Origin: Armatimonadota bacterium
GTDB taxonomy: Bacteria > Sysuimicrobiota > Sysuimicrobiia > Sysuimicrobiales > Kaftiobacteriaceae
Assembly: GCA_031081675.1 (NCBI GenBank)
Contig: JAVHLZ010000005.1
Span: 12,881 to 76,880 of the forward strand
Direction of reading: 5' to 3'
Length of the DNA stretch: 64,000 nt
Shown here: positions 41,101 to 50,516 of the stretch, piece by piece
How the letters are laid out: each line of letters opens with the position of its first letter
How positions within the stretch are numbered: the stretch's first letter is position 1
Program-made: the position numbers and the translations under genes
Notes under the pieces: model-generated
Database searches by the model: none
Told to the model about the DNA's origin: nothing
The model's input: the letters and a program-made list of their open reading frames with translations, nothing else

Positions 41101-41101
41101 T
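41096..41101 (+). promoter_or_regulatory. -10 element TATAAT before hslO
   Basis: Perfect TATAAT whose predicted start site (near 41108) is about 3 bases before the hslO ATG, so the transcript is leaderless or nearly so. No good -35 was found. It overlaps the thiN stop. Confidence 0.55.
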
Positions 41102-41110
41102 GAGGGCACG

Positions 41111-42052
41111 ATGGCCGCCGCGCGGCAGACCGACTACTGGATCCGCTCGGTGACCGACGACGGCAGCGTGCGCGCCATGGCGGCGGTCACCACCGCCACC
41201 GTGGAAACCGCCCGCCGCCGCCACGGCACCGCCCCCACAGCCACGGCCGCCCTGGGGCGCGCCCTCACCGCCGCCGGGCTGCTGGGGGTCGCCCTGCGGA
41301 CCGGCCAGACCGTGATGGTGCGCATCCTGGGGGACGGCCCCCTGGGCGGGGTCCTGGCGGCGGGCGACTGGGCGGGCGCCGTGCGGGGGTACGTGGGCAA
41401 TCCGGACGTGCACCTGCCCCTGACCCCCACCGGCAAGCTGGACGTGGGCGGAGCGGTGGGGCGGGGAACCCTGCACGTCACCCTGGACCTCGGCCTGCGG
41501 ATGCCCTACCACGGCAGCGTGCCGCTGGTCTCCGGGGAGATCGCCGAGGACCTGGCGTCCTACCTGGTCATCTCGCACCAGATCCCGTCAGTGGTCGCCC
41601 TGGGGGTGATGGTCTCACCCACGGGGCGGGTGGTGGCCGCCGGCGGCCTGATCGTCCAGGTCCTGCCCGGCGCCGACGACCGGGTGATCTCCTACCTGGA
41701 AGAGCGGGCGCGCGTCCTGCCGGCGGTGACGTCCATGATCTCCCGGGGGCGCACGCCGGAGGAGATGGTGCGGGTGGCCCTGGGCGACCTGGCCGCCCGG
41801 GTGGTGGAGCGGGGCGTGGTGCGCTTCAGGTGCCGGTGCTCCCGGGCGCGGGTGCGCCACGTTCTGGCCAGCCTCGCTCCCGACGACCTGCGCGACCTTG
41901 TGGCCGAGCGGGGTCACGTGGAGGTGCGGTGCCACTTCTGCGGAGCCCGCTACCTGTTCGACGAGGACGATGTGGAGGACCTGATCCGGCTCCGGCCCGG
42001 CGCCCCGCCCCGGGCCGGAGCCGACCTGCCTGACCGCCGGGCGGCGGAATGA
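41111..42052 (+). CDS. hslO: Redox-regulated chaperone Hsp33
   Basis: 313 residues. N-terminal substrate-binding domain (DGSVRAMAAVTTATVETAR, ALGRALTAAGLLG) and the C-terminal zinc/redox switch with CRC near residue 240 and CHFCG near residue 277, the four cysteines that release zinc on oxidation. ATG 41111 is taken rather than the longer open frame because family members begin here and a TATAAT lies just upstream. Convergent with rpmB. Confidence 0.95.
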   Translation: MAAARQTDYWIRSVTDDGSVRAMAAVTTATVETARRRHGTAPTATAALGRALTAAGLLGVALRTGQTVMVRILGDGPLGGVLAAGDWAGAVRGYVGNPDVHLPLTPTGKLDVGGAVGRGTLHVTLDLGLRMPYHGSVPLVSGEIAEDLASYLVISHQIPSVVALGVMVSPTGRVVAAGGLIVQVLPGADDRVISYLEERARVLPAVTSMISRGRTPEEMVRVALGDLAARVVERGVVRFRCRCSRARVRHVLASLAPDDLRDLVAERGHVEVRCHFCGARYLFDEDDVEDLIRLRPGAPPRAGADLPDRRAAE

Positions 42053-42105
42053 ACCGAGCTTCCGCTGGCCGGGAAGACGACTCCGGGCGGCGTCGGCAGG
42101 GCGCT

Positions 42106-42324
42106 CTAGGCTGGCGGGGTGCTCTGCCGTCCCTGGGGAGGCCGGCGGACCCGCCCGGAGGCCAGGCAGGTGGTGCAGACCCGCAGGCGGCGGGGCGTGC
42201 CGTCGACCAGCACGCGCACCCGCTGCAGGTTTGGCGCGAATACCCGCCGGGTCCGGTGCTCGGAGTGACTGACCGAGTGGCCGAATGCCGGTCGCTTCCC
42301 GCAGATGGCGCACTGCCGGGCCAT
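42106..42324 (-). CDS. rpmB: 50S ribosomal protein L28
   Basis: 72 residues: [34 protein letters not shown] and a second cysteine pair CTTC, so this is the zinc-binding (C+) form. Start ATG 42324 after GGAGGGATCT. Encoded alone on the minus strand between hslO and recG; rpmB beside recG in opposite orientation is seen in many Gram-positive-type genomes. Confidence 0.94.
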   Translation of the reverse strand: MARQCAICGKRPAFGHSVSHSEHRTRRVFAPNLQRVRVLVDGTPRRLRVCTTCLASGRVRRPPQGRQSTPPA

Positions 42325-42433
42325 AGATCCCTCCACCAGGACGCGCCCGGAGGCCGGGCCTCCGGGCCGAGGGGGATTGTACCACGTCCCCCGGGGCAAG
42401 GAAACCCCGGGAGGGCGTAGAACACAGCGGCGA

Positions 42434-44542
42434 ATGGTTGCGATGCGCCCGCCTGCCGCCGCGGATCCGCCCTCACCTGCGGTGTCTCCTTCCCGCCTGG
42501 ATGCGCCGGCCCAATACATCAAGGGTGTCGGCCCCGCCCGCGCCGCCCTGCTGGCCCGACGGGGGCTGCGGACGGTCGAGGACGTCCTGTTCCACCGGCC
42601 CCACCGGTACGAGGACCGCAGCCGTCTGGCGCGCATCGCCGACCTCATCCCCGGTCAGCGCCAGACCACCCAGGGGGTGGTGCTGGCGCTGAGTGAGAAG
42701 CGGCGCGGTACCTACCAGTTCATGGCCGCCCTCGCCGACGACACGGGGGTGCTGCGGGCCATCTGGTTCGGCCAGCGCCACCTGCGGCGGACGATCCGAC
42801 GGGGAATGCGTGTGATCGTCTACGGCCGCGTGGAGCGGGCGGGCGGCCTCCAGATGGTGGTGGACGACTTCGAGGTCCTCACCGGCGACGAGGAGGACAC
42901 GCTGCACACCGGCCGGATCGTGCCCGTGCACCCCGCCACCGAGGGCCTGAGCCCGCGAGCCCTCCGGACCATCGTGGACCGCGCCCTGGCTCAGTATCTG
43001 GACGACGTGCCCGAGCTGGTGCCCGAGGAGATCCGCCGGCGCCTCGGACTGCCGGACCGCCGCTGGGCGGTGCGCGCGCTGCACTTTCCCGCCTCCCTGG
43101 CCGACGCCGAGGCGGCGCGCCGGCGTCTCGCGTTTGACGAGCTGCTGGTTCTGCAGCTGGGGGTGTTGCTGCGGCGGCGGGCGCGGCGGGGGGCGGATGC
43201 GAAAGCGCGCTACGCCGACCCGGGCCTGCTGGACCGCTTTGTGGCCGCCCTCCCGTTTCCCCTCACGGCCGCCCAGCGCCGCGCCATCGAGGAGATCGCC
43301 GCCGACCTGCGCCGGCCCGTGCCGATGCACCGGCTGCTGCAGGGGGACGTGGGGTCCGGCAAGACCGTGGTGGCCGCCGCGGCCCTGTGGCTGTGCGCCG
43401 CCGGAGGTTTCCAGGGCGCGCTGATGGCTCCCACCGAGATCCTGGCCGAGCAGCACTTCCGGACCCTGCGGAGGCTGCTGGACCCCCTGGGGGTGCGGGT
43501 CGTCCTGGTCACCGGCGCCGCCTCGGGCCGGGAGCGGGCCGCCGTGCGCGAGCTGCTGGCCCGCGGAGACGCCCAGGTGGCCGTGGGCACCCACGCCCTC
43601 CTGGAGGAGGACGTGGTCTTCGCCCGCCTGGCGCTGGTGGTGGTGGACGAGCAGCACAAGTTCGGCGTGGCCCAGCGGGCGGCGCTGCGGGGCAAGGGGC
43701 CGGCGGTGGACGTCCTGGTGATGACCGCCACCCCGATTCCGCGGACCCTGTCCCTGACCGTCTACGGGGACCTGGACGTCTCGATCCTCGACGAACTCCC
43801 GCCCGGGCGCGGGGAGGTGCGCACCTACGTGCGCGGGCCGGACAGGCGGGCCCAGGTGTATGCCTGGGTGCGCGACCAGGTCCGGGCCGGCCGCCAGGCC
43901 TACGTGGTCTGCCCCCTGATCGAGGAGTCCGACAGCCTGCAGGCCGAGGCGGCGGTGCGCCTGGCCGCCCGGCTGCAGCAGGAGGTGTTCACCGACCGGG
44001 TGGTGGGCGTGCTGCACGGCCGGATGCGTCCGGAGGAGAAGGAGGAGGTGATGGACCGGTTCCGCCGGGGCGAGGTGGCGGTGCTGGTCGCCACCCCGGT
44101 GATCGAGGTGGGGGTGGACGTGCCCCGGGCCACCATCATGGTCGTGGAGGACGCCGACCGCTTCGGGCTGGCTCAACTGCACCAGTTGCGGGGCCGGGTG
44201 GGCCGGGGCGGCGAGACGTCCTACTGCATTCTGCTGGCCGGTTCCCCCTCGCCGGCGGCGGCAGCGCGGCTGCAGATCATGGAGCAGACGCGGGACGGCT
44301 TCGAGATCGCCCGCCGGGACCTGGAACTGCGGGGGCCCGGGGAGGTGCTGGGGACCCGCCAGCACGGGCTGCCCGATCTGAAGATGGCCGACCTGCTCAC
44401 CGACGAGGACATCCTGGAAATGGCGCGCGCGGAGGCCCAGGCGATCCTGCAGGCCGATCCCGACCTCCAGGCCCCCGCCCACGCCGCGCTGGCCGAGCAG
44501 GTACGTCGGATGTGTGCGGCAGCCCCCGCAGGAGTGGAGTAG
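42434..44542 (+). CDS. recG: ATP-dependent DNA helicase RecG
   Basis: Branch-migrating helicase that remodels stalled forks and recombination intermediates. 702 residues: wedge/OB domain ([28 protein letters not shown]), Walker [14 protein letters not shown] near residue 305, DEQHKFG (Walker B), TATPIPRTL, and C-terminal helicase motifs [10 protein letters not shown] and [15 protein letters not shown]. Start ATG 42434 or 42443; neither has a strong ribosome site. Followed by rsmD after 3 bases. Confidence 0.95.
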   Translation: MVAMRPPAAADPPSPAVSPSRLDAPAQYIKGVGPARAALLARRGLRTVEDVLFHRPHRYEDRSRLARIADLIPGQRQTTQGVVLALSEKRRGTYQFMAALADDTGVLRAIWFGQRHLRRTIRRGMRVIVYGRVERAGGLQMVVDDFEVLTGDEEDTLHTGRIVPVHPATEGLSPRALRTIVDRALAQYLDDVPELVPEEIRRRLGLPDRRWAVRALHFPASLADAEAARRRLAFDELLVLQLGVLLRRRARRGADAKARYADPGLLDRFVAALPFPLTAAQRRAIEEIAADLRRPVPMHRLLQGDVGSGKTVVAAAALWLCAAGGFQGALMAPTEILAEQHFRTLRRLLDPLGVRVVLVTGAASGRERAAVRELLARGDAQVAVGTHALLEEDVVFARLALVVVDEQHKFGVAQRAALRGKGPAVDVLVMTATPIPRTLSLTVYGDLDVSILDELPPGRGEVRTYVRGPDRRAQVYAWVRDQVRAGRQAYVVCPLIEESDSLQAEAAVRLAARLQQEVFTDRVVGVLHGRMRPEEKEEVMDRFRRGEVAVLVATPVIEVGVDVPRATIMVVEDADRFGLAQLHQLRGRVGRGGETSYCILLAGSPSPAAAARLQIMEQTRDGFEIARRDLELRGPGEVLGTRQHGLPDLKMADLLTDEDILEMARAEAQAILQADPDLQAPAHAALAEQVRRMCAAAPAGVE

Positions 44543-44545
44543 TCG

Positions 44546-45124
44546 GTGGGTGGCCCGGGCGGCCGCTCCCGCCGGGGTGCCGCGCGCTCTGCCGTGCGCC
44601 CGACCCTGGCCCGGGTGCGGGACGCGCTGTTCAACGCCCTGGCCCCGCTCCTGCCCGGCGCCCGGGTGCTGGACCTGTATGCCGGCAGCGGTGCGCTGGG
44701 CCTGGGGGCGTTGAGCCGCGGGGCGTCCCGGGCGGTCCTGGTGGAGCGTGACCGCCGCCTGGCGGCCCGGCTGCGGCGGCGGATCCGCCAGGAAGGGTGG
44801 CAGTCGCGGGCGGAGGTGTGGCAGGCCGACGCGGTGGCGGCCGTCCGCCGTCTGGGCGACCGCGGCGAACGGTTCGAGGTGGTGGTGATGGACCCGCCCT
44901 ACGGCCGCGGCCTGCTGCAGCCGACGCTCCAGGCGGTGGCGGAGGCGGGGATCCTGGCGCCGGGCGGCGTGGTGGTGGCCGAAGGCCACTGGCGGGACCG
45001 GCCGGCCGAGGTGCGCGGCCTGCGGTGCACCCGGGAGGCCCGGTACGGGGAGACCCGGGTCTGGTACTTCCGGCAGGCGGAGGGTGGCGGCGATGACGGT
45101 GGCGGTGTATCCGGGAAGCTTTGA
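44546..45124 (+). CDS. rsmD: 16S rRNA (guanine-966-N2)-methyltransferase RsmD
   Basis: 192 residues. VRPTLARVRDALFNAL, the SAM motif VLDLYAGSGALGLGALSRG near residue 41 and the catalytic VMDPPYGRG near residue 114. The N-terminus is a little shorter than usual. GTG start. Its end overlaps coaD by 32 bases, the standard rsmD-coaD pair. Confidence 0.93.
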   Translation: MGGPGGRSRRGAARSAVRPTLARVRDALFNALAPLLPGARVLDLYAGSGALGLGALSRGASRAVLVERDRRLAARLRRRIRQEGWQSRAEVWQADAVAAVRRLGDRGERFEVVVMDPPYGRGLLQPTLQAVAEAGILAPGGVVVAEGHWRDRPAEVRGLRCTREARYGETRVWYFRQAEGGGDDGGGVSGKL

Positions 45125-45611
45125 TCCCGTCCACAACGGTCACCTGGACGTGATTGCCCGCGCGGCACGGGTGTTCGACCAGGTGGTGGTGGCGGTGGCC
45201 CACAGTGCCGACAAGGCTCCGCTGTTCCCGGTGGCCGAGCGGGTGGAGATGCTGCGGGCGGCCACCGCCCACCTTCCCAACGTGCGGGTGGACAGCTTCG
45301 AGGGGCTGACGGTGGCCTTCGCCCGCACCGTGGGCGCCCACGTGCTGGTGAAGGGTCTGCGGGCGGTGGTGGACTTCGAGTACGAACTCAAGCAGGCGGC
45401 GATGAATCAGCGCCTGGCGCCGGAGCTGGACACCGTGTTCTTCATGACGGCGCCACCCTATTACTTTCTCAGCTCCACCCTCATCCGGGAGGTGGCGCGG
45501 CTGGGCGGCGCCGTGAGCGGGCTCGTGCCCCCCGCTGTGGAGGACCGCCTGCGGGCCCGATTCGGCCGCCGCGGAGCCGGCGAGGGCTTATTGAAAGAGC
45601 CGGGCGGGTAG
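45093..45611 (+). CDS. coaD: Phosphopantetheine adenylyltransferase
   Basis: Fourth step of coenzyme A synthesis. 172 residues with the nucleotidyltransferase motif YPGSFDPVHNGHLDVI at residues 6-21, VKGLRAVVDFEYE near residue 88 and FLSSTLIREVARLGG. ATG 45093 lies 8 bases after GGAGGG; GTG 45084 is an alternative. Its stop lies inside the promoter of the following operon. Confidence 0.95.
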   Translation: MTVAVYPGSFDPVHNGHLDVIARAARVFDQVVVAVAHSADKAPLFPVAERVEMLRAATAHLPNVRVDSFEGLTVAFARTVGAHVLVKGLRAVVDFEYELKQAAMNQRLAPELDTVFFMTAPPYYFLSSTLIREVARLGGAVSGLVPPAVEDRLRARFGRRGAGEGLLKEPGG

Positions 45612-45620
45612 GCCTATACT
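45591..45620 (+). promoter_or_regulatory. Promoter TTGAAA-N18-TATACT of the DUF177-rpmF-fatty-acid operon
   Basis: TTGAAA (45591-45596), 18-base spacer, TATACT (45615-45620). The coaD stop codon lies in the spacer. Start near 45627, leaving a short leader that contains a strong hairpin. Confidence 0.7.
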
Positions 45621-45636
45621 TCAAAGAGTCTTCGTC

Positions 45637-45658
45637 CCGCCCGCCACGAGGCGGGCGG
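45637..45658 (+). promoter_or_regulatory. Leader hairpin abutting the DUF177 start codon
   Basis: CCGCCCGCC (45637-45645), loop ACGA, GGCGGGCGG (45650-45658): 9 perfect base pairs ending 6 bases before the ATG. The right arm holds the only purine-rich stretch that could be a ribosome site, so folding would hide it. Candidate translational control of the operon; no T-tract. Confidence 0.55.
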
Positions 45659-45664
45659 CGTGGC

Positions 45665-46150
45665 ATGCGCGTCAACGTCGCAGAGCTGGAGCGGGGGCAG
45701 GTCCTGCGGGCGGCGTTCCACGAACGGGTGGACAGCCGCGCCGACGACGTGGTGTTCGACGAGCCCGTGGTGGGCGAGGTGGAGGTGGAGCGCACCTCGC
45801 GCACGGTGCACTTGCGCGGAGAGGTGCGCACCACCGCCCCGATGGTGTGCGGCCGGTGCCTGACGACCTTCCGGTCCGAGCTGCGGGCGACGGTGGACGA
45901 GGAGTTCCTGATCGGAGGCACCGTGCGCACCGGCGGGGAGCTGGGGCCGGAGGACTTCCAGTTCCCCCTGGGTCCGGACATGATCCTGGACGTGACCGAT
46001 GTGGTGCGCCAGTACCTGCTGCTGGCGTTGCCCATGGTGCCGCTGTGCCGCCCCGACTGTCGCGGGCTGTGCCCGCGCTGCGGGGCCAATCGGAATGAGG
46101 GGACCTGCGGGTGCGCGCCGGAGGCGGATGACGTGGTCCTGCCGCCCTGA
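45665..46150 (+). CDS. DUF177 (YceD) protein
   Basis: 161 residues. Family pattern: VCGRCLTTF near residue 61, EEFLIGG, DVTDVVRQYLLLALPMVPLCRPDCRGLCPRCG and a final CGC, giving seven cysteines. DUF177 is the usual partner of rpmF; plant and bacterial homologues are involved in 23S rRNA processing or accumulation. First gene of the L32/fatty-acid operon. Confidence 0.9.
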   Translation: MRVNVAELERGQVLRAAFHERVDSRADDVVFDEPVVGEVEVERTSRTVHLRGEVRTTAPMVCGRCLTTFRSELRATVDEEFLIGGTVRTGGELGPEDFQFPLGPDMILDVTDVVRQYLLLALPMVPLCRPDCRGLCPRCGANRNEGTCGCAPEADDVVLPP

Positions 46151-46190
46151 CGCGCGCCGGCGGGTCAGCGACGCGAGGGGAGGAACAGCC

Positions 46191-46382
46191 GTGGGGATTC
46201 AGAAACGACGCCGGTCCCGGATGCACGGGCGGCAGCGGCGGGCGCACTGGACAGTGCGCGCCGTCAGCCTGGTGCCGTGCCCCACATGCCGCCAGCCGAT
46301 GCGTCCGCACCGGGTCTGCCCGTCGTGCGGCACCTACGCCGGGCGGCAGGTGCGCCCCGTCCGGGAAGCGGAGGCGGAGTAG
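46191..46382 (+). CDS. rpmF: 50S ribosomal protein L32
   Basis: 63 residues. QKRRRSRMHGRQRRAHW, then CPTC and HRVCPSCGTYAGR, the zinc-binding form. GTG 46191 after GAGGGGAGGAACAGCC. Between DUF177 and plsX as in most bacteria. Confidence 0.94.
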   Translation: MGIQKRRRSRMHGRQRRAHWTVRAVSLVPCPTCRQPMRPHRVCPSCGTYAGRQVRPVREAEAE

Positions 46383-46383
46383 G

Positions 46384-47454
46384 GTGCCCGGGGCCGGATC
46401 CCCCGTGCGGATCGCGGTGGACGCCATGGGGGGCGACCATGCGCCGGCGGCCGCGGTCGCCGGCGCGGTGGCGGCCTGCCGCGACCTCGGGGTGGAGGTC
46501 ACGCTGGTGGGACCCCAGGCGGTGGTGGAGGCGGAACTGGCGCGGCACCGGCCGCTGCCGCCCGGGGTGCACGTCGTGGACGCCCCCGAAGTGGTGGAAA
46601 TGCATGAGTCCCCGGCGCTGGCGGTCCGGCGCAAGCGGCGGTCGTCCATCGTGGTGGCGGTAGAGCAGGTGCGCGAGGGGTACGCGGACGGGATGGTCAG
46701 CGCCGGCCACACCGGCGCCGTCATGGGGGCGGCCCTGCTGCGCCTGGGGCGGGTCCCGGGGGTGGACCGGCCAGCCCTCGCCGCGGTCCTGCCCACCCTG
46801 GCCGCTCACCCGGTGGTCCTCCTGGACGTGGGCGCGAATGTGGACTGCCGGCCGCACCACCTGGTGCAGTTCGCGCTGATGGGCAGCGTGTACGCCCGGC
46901 AGGTCCTGGGCGTGGGCGAGCCGCGGGTGGGCGTGCTCAGCAACGGCACCGAGGAGAGCAAGGGATCCGAGCTCACCCTGCGGACGGCGTCCCTGCTGCG
47001 GGCGTCCGGGCTGCCCTTTGTGGGCAACGTGGAATCCCGCGACGTCTTGTCGGGCGTGGCCCACGTGGTGGTCTGCGACGGTTTTGTGGGCAACGTGGTC
47101 CTGAAGTTCGGCGAGGGTCTGGCCCTGGCCATCCGCGACATCGTCAAGGCCGAGCTGCGCGGCCTGCGGGGCGCGCTCCTGCGAGCCTACCTGGCCCCCC
47201 TGGCGGGCCGGGTGCGGCGCATGTACCGGCGCATCGACTACCGGGAGTACGGCGGCGCGCCGCTGCTGGGCATCGCCGGTGTGTGCATCGTCGCCCACGG
47301 CAGCAGCAACGCCCGCGCCATCCGCAATGCCATCCGGGTGGCGGCCGAGGCGGTGGCGTCGCGGGTCACCGACACCCTGCAGGCCCAGCTGCCCCAGCTG
47401 ATGGCGCCGGTGTCGCCGCCGGGCGGGGACGGCGCGCGCTCGCGCGACTCGTAG
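46384..47454 (+). CDS. plsX: Phosphate acyltransferase PlsX
   Basis: Converts acyl-ACP to acyl-phosphate, the substrate of PlsY. 356 residues: VRIAVDAMGGDHAP at the start, SAGHTGAVMGAAL near residue 103, LLDVGANVDCRP, NGTEESKGSEL and VCDGFVGNVVLKFGEGL. GTG 46384, one base after the rpmF stop. Confidence 0.95.
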   Translation: MPGAGSPVRIAVDAMGGDHAPAAAVAGAVAACRDLGVEVTLVGPQAVVEAELARHRPLPPGVHVVDAPEVVEMHESPALAVRRKRRSSIVVAVEQVREGYADGMVSAGHTGAVMGAALLRLGRVPGVDRPALAAVLPTLAAHPVVLLDVGANVDCRPHHLVQFALMGSVYARQVLGVGEPRVGVLSNGTEESKGSELTLRTASLLRASGLPFVGNVESRDVLSGVAHVVVCDGFVGNVVLKFGEGLALAIRDIVKAELRGLRGALLRAYLAPLAGRVRRMYRRIDYREYGGAPLLGIAGVCIVAHGSSNARAIRNAIRVAAEAVASRVTDTLQAQLPQLMAPVSPPGGDGARSRDS

Positions 47455-47462
47455 GAGGCTCC

Positions 47463-48464
47463 ATGCGCGGATCCACCATCACCGGTATCGGCCGCTACGT
47501 TCCCGCCCGGGTCCTGACCAACAAGGACCTGGAGGCCATGGTGGACACCACCGACGAGTGGATCGTCACCCGGACCGGGATCCGGGAGCGCCGCATCGCG
47601 GCCCCCGAGGAGGCCACCTCCGACCTGGCCCTGGAGGCGTCCCGGGAGGCGCTGGCCGCGGCCGGGGTGCGGCCCGAGCAGGTGGACCTGATCATCGTCG
47701 GCACGGCCACGCCCGACATGCTGTTTCCCGCCACCGCCTGCATCCTCCAGGATCGCCTGGGGGCGCGCCGGGCCGGAGCCTTTGACCTGTCGGCGGCCTG
47801 CAGCAGCTGGGTGTACGCGGCGGCGGTGGCCCACGGATACATCGCCAGCGGGCTGGCCGACACCGTGCTGGTGGTCGGGTCGGAGACCCTCTCCAAGATC
47901 ACCAACTGGAAGGACCGGAACACCTGCGTCCTGTTCGGCGACTCGGCCGGGGCGGTGGTGATGCAGCCCTGTCCGCCGGGGCAGGGGTTTCTGTCCTTCT
48001 ACCTGGGCGCCGACGGCTCCGGAGGGCCGCTGATCCAGCTGCCGGCCGGCGGGTCCCGCATCCCCAGCAGTTTCGAGTCGGTGGAGCGCAACCTGCACTA
48101 CCTGCAGATGAACGGCCGGGAGGTGTTCAAGTTTGCCGTCCGCTGCATCCCCCGGGCGATTGAGGAGGCGGTGCAGCGGGCGGGCCTGCGGCTGGAGGAC
48201 GTGACCTGGTTCATTCCCCACCAGGCCAACATCCGGATCATCGACGCCGCCGCCGAGCGCCTGGGCCAGCCCCGGGAGAAGTTCTTCATCAACGTCGATC
48301 GCTACGGCAATACCTCCTCGGCCTCGGTGCCGGTGGCCCTCTATGAGGCCGTGCGGGAGGGGCGGATCCGGCCCGGCGACGTGGCGGTCCTGGTGGCGTT
48401 CGGGGGCGGCCTGACCTGGGCGTCGTGCGCGCTGCGGTGGACGATGGGGGCGGCCCGGGGGTAG
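47463..48464 (+). CDS. fabH: 3-oxoacyl-ACP synthase III
   Basis: Starts fatty-acid chains by condensing an acyl-CoA with malonyl-ACP. 333 residues with catalytic Cys113 (DLSAACSSW), His in WFIPHQANIRII and Asn in RYGNTSSASVP. The usual glycine after AACS is serine here. In a genome with an isobutyryl/butyryl-CoA mutase, branched or butyryl primers are possible. ATG 47463 after GTAGGAGGCTCC. Confidence 0.95.
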   Translation: MRGSTITGIGRYVPARVLTNKDLEAMVDTTDEWIVTRTGIRERRIAAPEEATSDLALEASREALAAAGVRPEQVDLIIVGTATPDMLFPATACILQDRLGARRAGAFDLSAACSSWVYAAAVAHGYIASGLADTVLVVGSETLSKITNWKDRNTCVLFGDSAGAVVMQPCPPGQGFLSFYLGADGSGGPLIQLPAGGSRIPSSFESVERNLHYLQMNGREVFKFAVRCIPRAIEEAVQRAGLRLEDVTWFIPHQANIRIIDAAAERLGQPREKFFINVDRYGNTSSASVPVALYEAVREGRIRPGDVAVLVAFGGGLTWASCALRWTMGAARG

Positions 48465-48481
48465 GCCGGATCGGCGCGCCG

Positions 48482-49441
48482 ATGATCGCATTCGTCTTTC
48501 CGGGTCAGGGTGCCCAGTACGCCGGCATGGGACGGGCGATGGCCGACGCCTTTCCCGAAGCCCGCGAGATCTTCGCCCGCGCCGACGCCGTCCTGGGCTT
48601 TGACCTGTCGCGCCTGTGCTGGGAGGGTCCGGAGGAGGACCTGGGCCTGACCCCCAACACCCAGCCGGCCATCCTGGCGACCAGCCTGGCGTGCCTGGCC
48701 GTCCTGCAGGCCCGGGGGATCAGGCCCCAGGCCGCGGCGGGCCTCAGCCTGGGGGAGTACGCCGCCCTGGTGTCCGCCGGCGTCCTGGATCCCGAGGACG
48801 CCCTGCGGGTGGTCCGGCTGCGGGGGATCTTCATGCAGGAGGCGGCTGCGGGGCGGCAGACGGCCATGGCCGCCATCCTGGGACTGGACCCGGCGGCGGT
48901 GGAGCGGGTGTGCGCTGAGGCCTCGGTGCGCGGGGTGGTGGAGCCGGCCAACTTCAACAGCCCCGGGCAGGTGGTCATCGCCGGCGATGACCAGGCCGTG
49001 GAGGAGGGGATCGCCCGGGCCCGGGCGGCCGGCGCCCGGCGGGCGGTACGGCTGGCCGTCAGCGCGCCGTTCCATACCAGCCTGATGCGGCCGGCGGCCC
49101 ACCGGCTGGCCGAGGTCCTGGCGGGCATCCCTCTGCGGGATCCCCGCATCCTGGTGGTGAGCAACGTGACGGCGGCGCCCGTCCGGCGGGCCGAGGAGAT
49201 CCGCCGCCTGCTGGTGGAGCAGGTGGCGTCCCCCGTGCGGTGGGAGATGTCGGTGCGGACCCTGGCCCACGCGGGGGTGACCACTTTCGTGGAAGTCGGG
49301 CCGGGCACGAGCCTGTCGGGCATGGTGCGGAAGACGGTTCCCCACGCCCGGACCCTGCACGTGGAAGATCCGGCCTCCCTGGAGGAGGCGCTCGCGGCCC
49401 TGGCCCGGGAGCCGGCGGCCGAGGGAGGCCCTCATGGGTAG
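48482..49441 (+). CDS. fabD: Malonyl-CoA:ACP transacylase
   Basis: 319 residues. FVFPGQGAQYAGMG at the start, catalytic Ser89 in GLSLGEYAAL, the histidine segment SAPFHTSLMRPA and EVGPGTSLSG near the C-terminus. The motif has Leu where many enzymes have His (GHSxG), a variant known from Clostridium-like FabD. ATG 48482; overlaps fabG by 8 bases. Confidence 0.95.
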   Translation: MIAFVFPGQGAQYAGMGRAMADAFPEAREIFARADAVLGFDLSRLCWEGPEEDLGLTPNTQPAILATSLACLAVLQARGIRPQAAAGLSLGEYAALVSAGVLDPEDALRVVRLRGIFMQEAAAGRQTAMAAILGLDPAAVERVCAEASVRGVVEPANFNSPGQVVIAGDDQAVEEGIARARAAGARRAVRLAVSAPFHTSLMRPAAHRLAEVLAGIPLRDPRILVVSNVTAAPVRRAEEIRRLLVEQVASPVRWEMSVRTLAHAGVTTFVEVGPGTSLSGMVRKTVPHARTLHVEDPASLEEALAALAREPAAEGGPHG

Positions 49442-50183
49442 GCTGGACGGGCGGGTGGCCATCGTCACCGGCGCGTCGGGCGGCATCGGGCGGGCCATCG
49501 CCCTGGCGCTGGCCGAGGCGGGGGCGGCGGTGGTGGTGCACTACGCCACCCGCCGGGGCAGCGCCGAGGCCGTGCGGGAGGCGATCGTCTCCCGGGGCGG
49601 GCGCGCGGTGGTGGTGCAGGCCGACGTCGCCACGGCGGAAGGCGCGCGGGCGGTGGTGGCCGCGGCCCTGCGGGAGTTCGGCCGGGTGGACATCCTGGTC
49701 AACAACGCCGGCGCTCTGCGGGATACCCTGGTCCTGCGGATGAGCGAGGAGGACTGGCGCTCGGTCCTGGACGTCAACCTCACCGGGGCGTTCTTGTGCA
49801 CCAAGGCCGTGCTGCGGGAGTTCGTTCGCCAGCACCGGGGGCGGATCATCAACATCGCCTCGGTGGTCGCCGAGGTGGGCAATCCCGGGCAGGCCAACTA
49901 CGTGGCGGCCAAGGCCGGCCTCATCGGCCTGACCAAGGCCGTGGCCCGGGAGGTGGCCTCCCGGGGCATCACGGTAAACGCCGTGGCCCCCGGGTACATC
50001 CAGGCGGGGATGACCGAATCCCTGCGCGAGGAGCAGATGGCGGCCCTCCTGGAGCAGGTTCCCCTGGGGAGGGCAGGGAAACCTGAGGAAGTGGCCGCGG
50101 CTGTGGTCTTTCTGGCCTCGGACGACGCCGCCTACATCACCGGCCAGGTCCTCAACGTGGACGGGGGGCTGGTCATGCGGTGA
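49434..50183 (+). CDS. fabG: 3-oxoacyl-ACP reductase
   Basis: NADPH-dependent reductase of the elongation cycle. 249 residues with the cofactor motif TGASGGIGRAIA at residues 12-23, NNAG, the catalytic Ser (NIASVVAEVG), YVAAKAG (Tyr152, Lys156) and the C-terminal YITGQVLNVDGG. A GGGAGG ribosome site lies inside fabD. Confidence 0.95.
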   Translation: MGRLDGRVAIVTGASGGIGRAIALALAEAGAAVVVHYATRRGSAEAVREAIVSRGGRAVVVQADVATAEGARAVVAAALREFGRVDILVNNAGALRDTLVLRMSEEDWRSVLDVNLTGAFLCTKAVLREFVRQHRGRIINIASVVAEVGNPGQANYVAAKAGLIGLTKAVAREVASRGITVNAVAPGYIQAGMTESLREEQMAALLEQVPLGRAGKPEEVAAAVVFLASDDAAYITGQVLNVDGGLVMR

Positions 50184-50220
50184 CCCGCGGCCTGGGGCTG
50201 GCGGGGCCGACCGGGGCAGG

Positions 50221-50226
50221 TACACT
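50221..50226 (+). promoter_or_regulatory. Possible internal promoter (-10 TACACT) for acpP
   Basis: TACACT in the 63-base gap before acpP; start near 50233. The -35 region (CTGGCG at 50198) is weak. An extra promoter would fit the high demand for acyl carrier protein. Confidence 0.4.
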
Positions 50227-50246
50227 AGATGGGGGTGGGGCATCCG

Positions 50247-50498
50247 ATGGCAACGGTGTTTGAGCGCGTCAAGAACATCGTGGTGGAGCAGCTGGGCGTG
50301 TCGGCCGACGAGGTGTCCCCCGAGTCGTCGTTCGTCGACGACCTGGGGGCGGACTCCCTGGACGTGGTGGAGCTGGTGATGGCCCTGGAAGAGGAGTTCG
50401 GGGTGGAGATCCCCGACGAGGAGGCCGAGAAGATCGCCACCGTGGGGGAGGCCGTCAAGTACATCGAGGCCCACCTGAGCGAGCACGCCACCGAGTAG
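50247..50498 (+). CDS. acpP: Acyl carrier protein
   Basis: 83 acidic residues with the phosphopantetheine site Ser37 in [22 protein letters not shown] and the family end [15 protein letters not shown] 50247 follows GGGGGTGGGG; ATG 50229 is in frame but has no support from family length. Carries growing acyl chains for the flanking Fab enzymes. Confidence 0.96.
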   Translation: MATVFERVKNIVVEQLGVSADEVSPESSFVDDLGADSLDVVELVMALEEEFGVEIPDEEAEKIATVGEAVKYIEAHLSEHATE

Positions 50499-50516
50499 GC
50501 TGGCGGGGAGCGGGGG

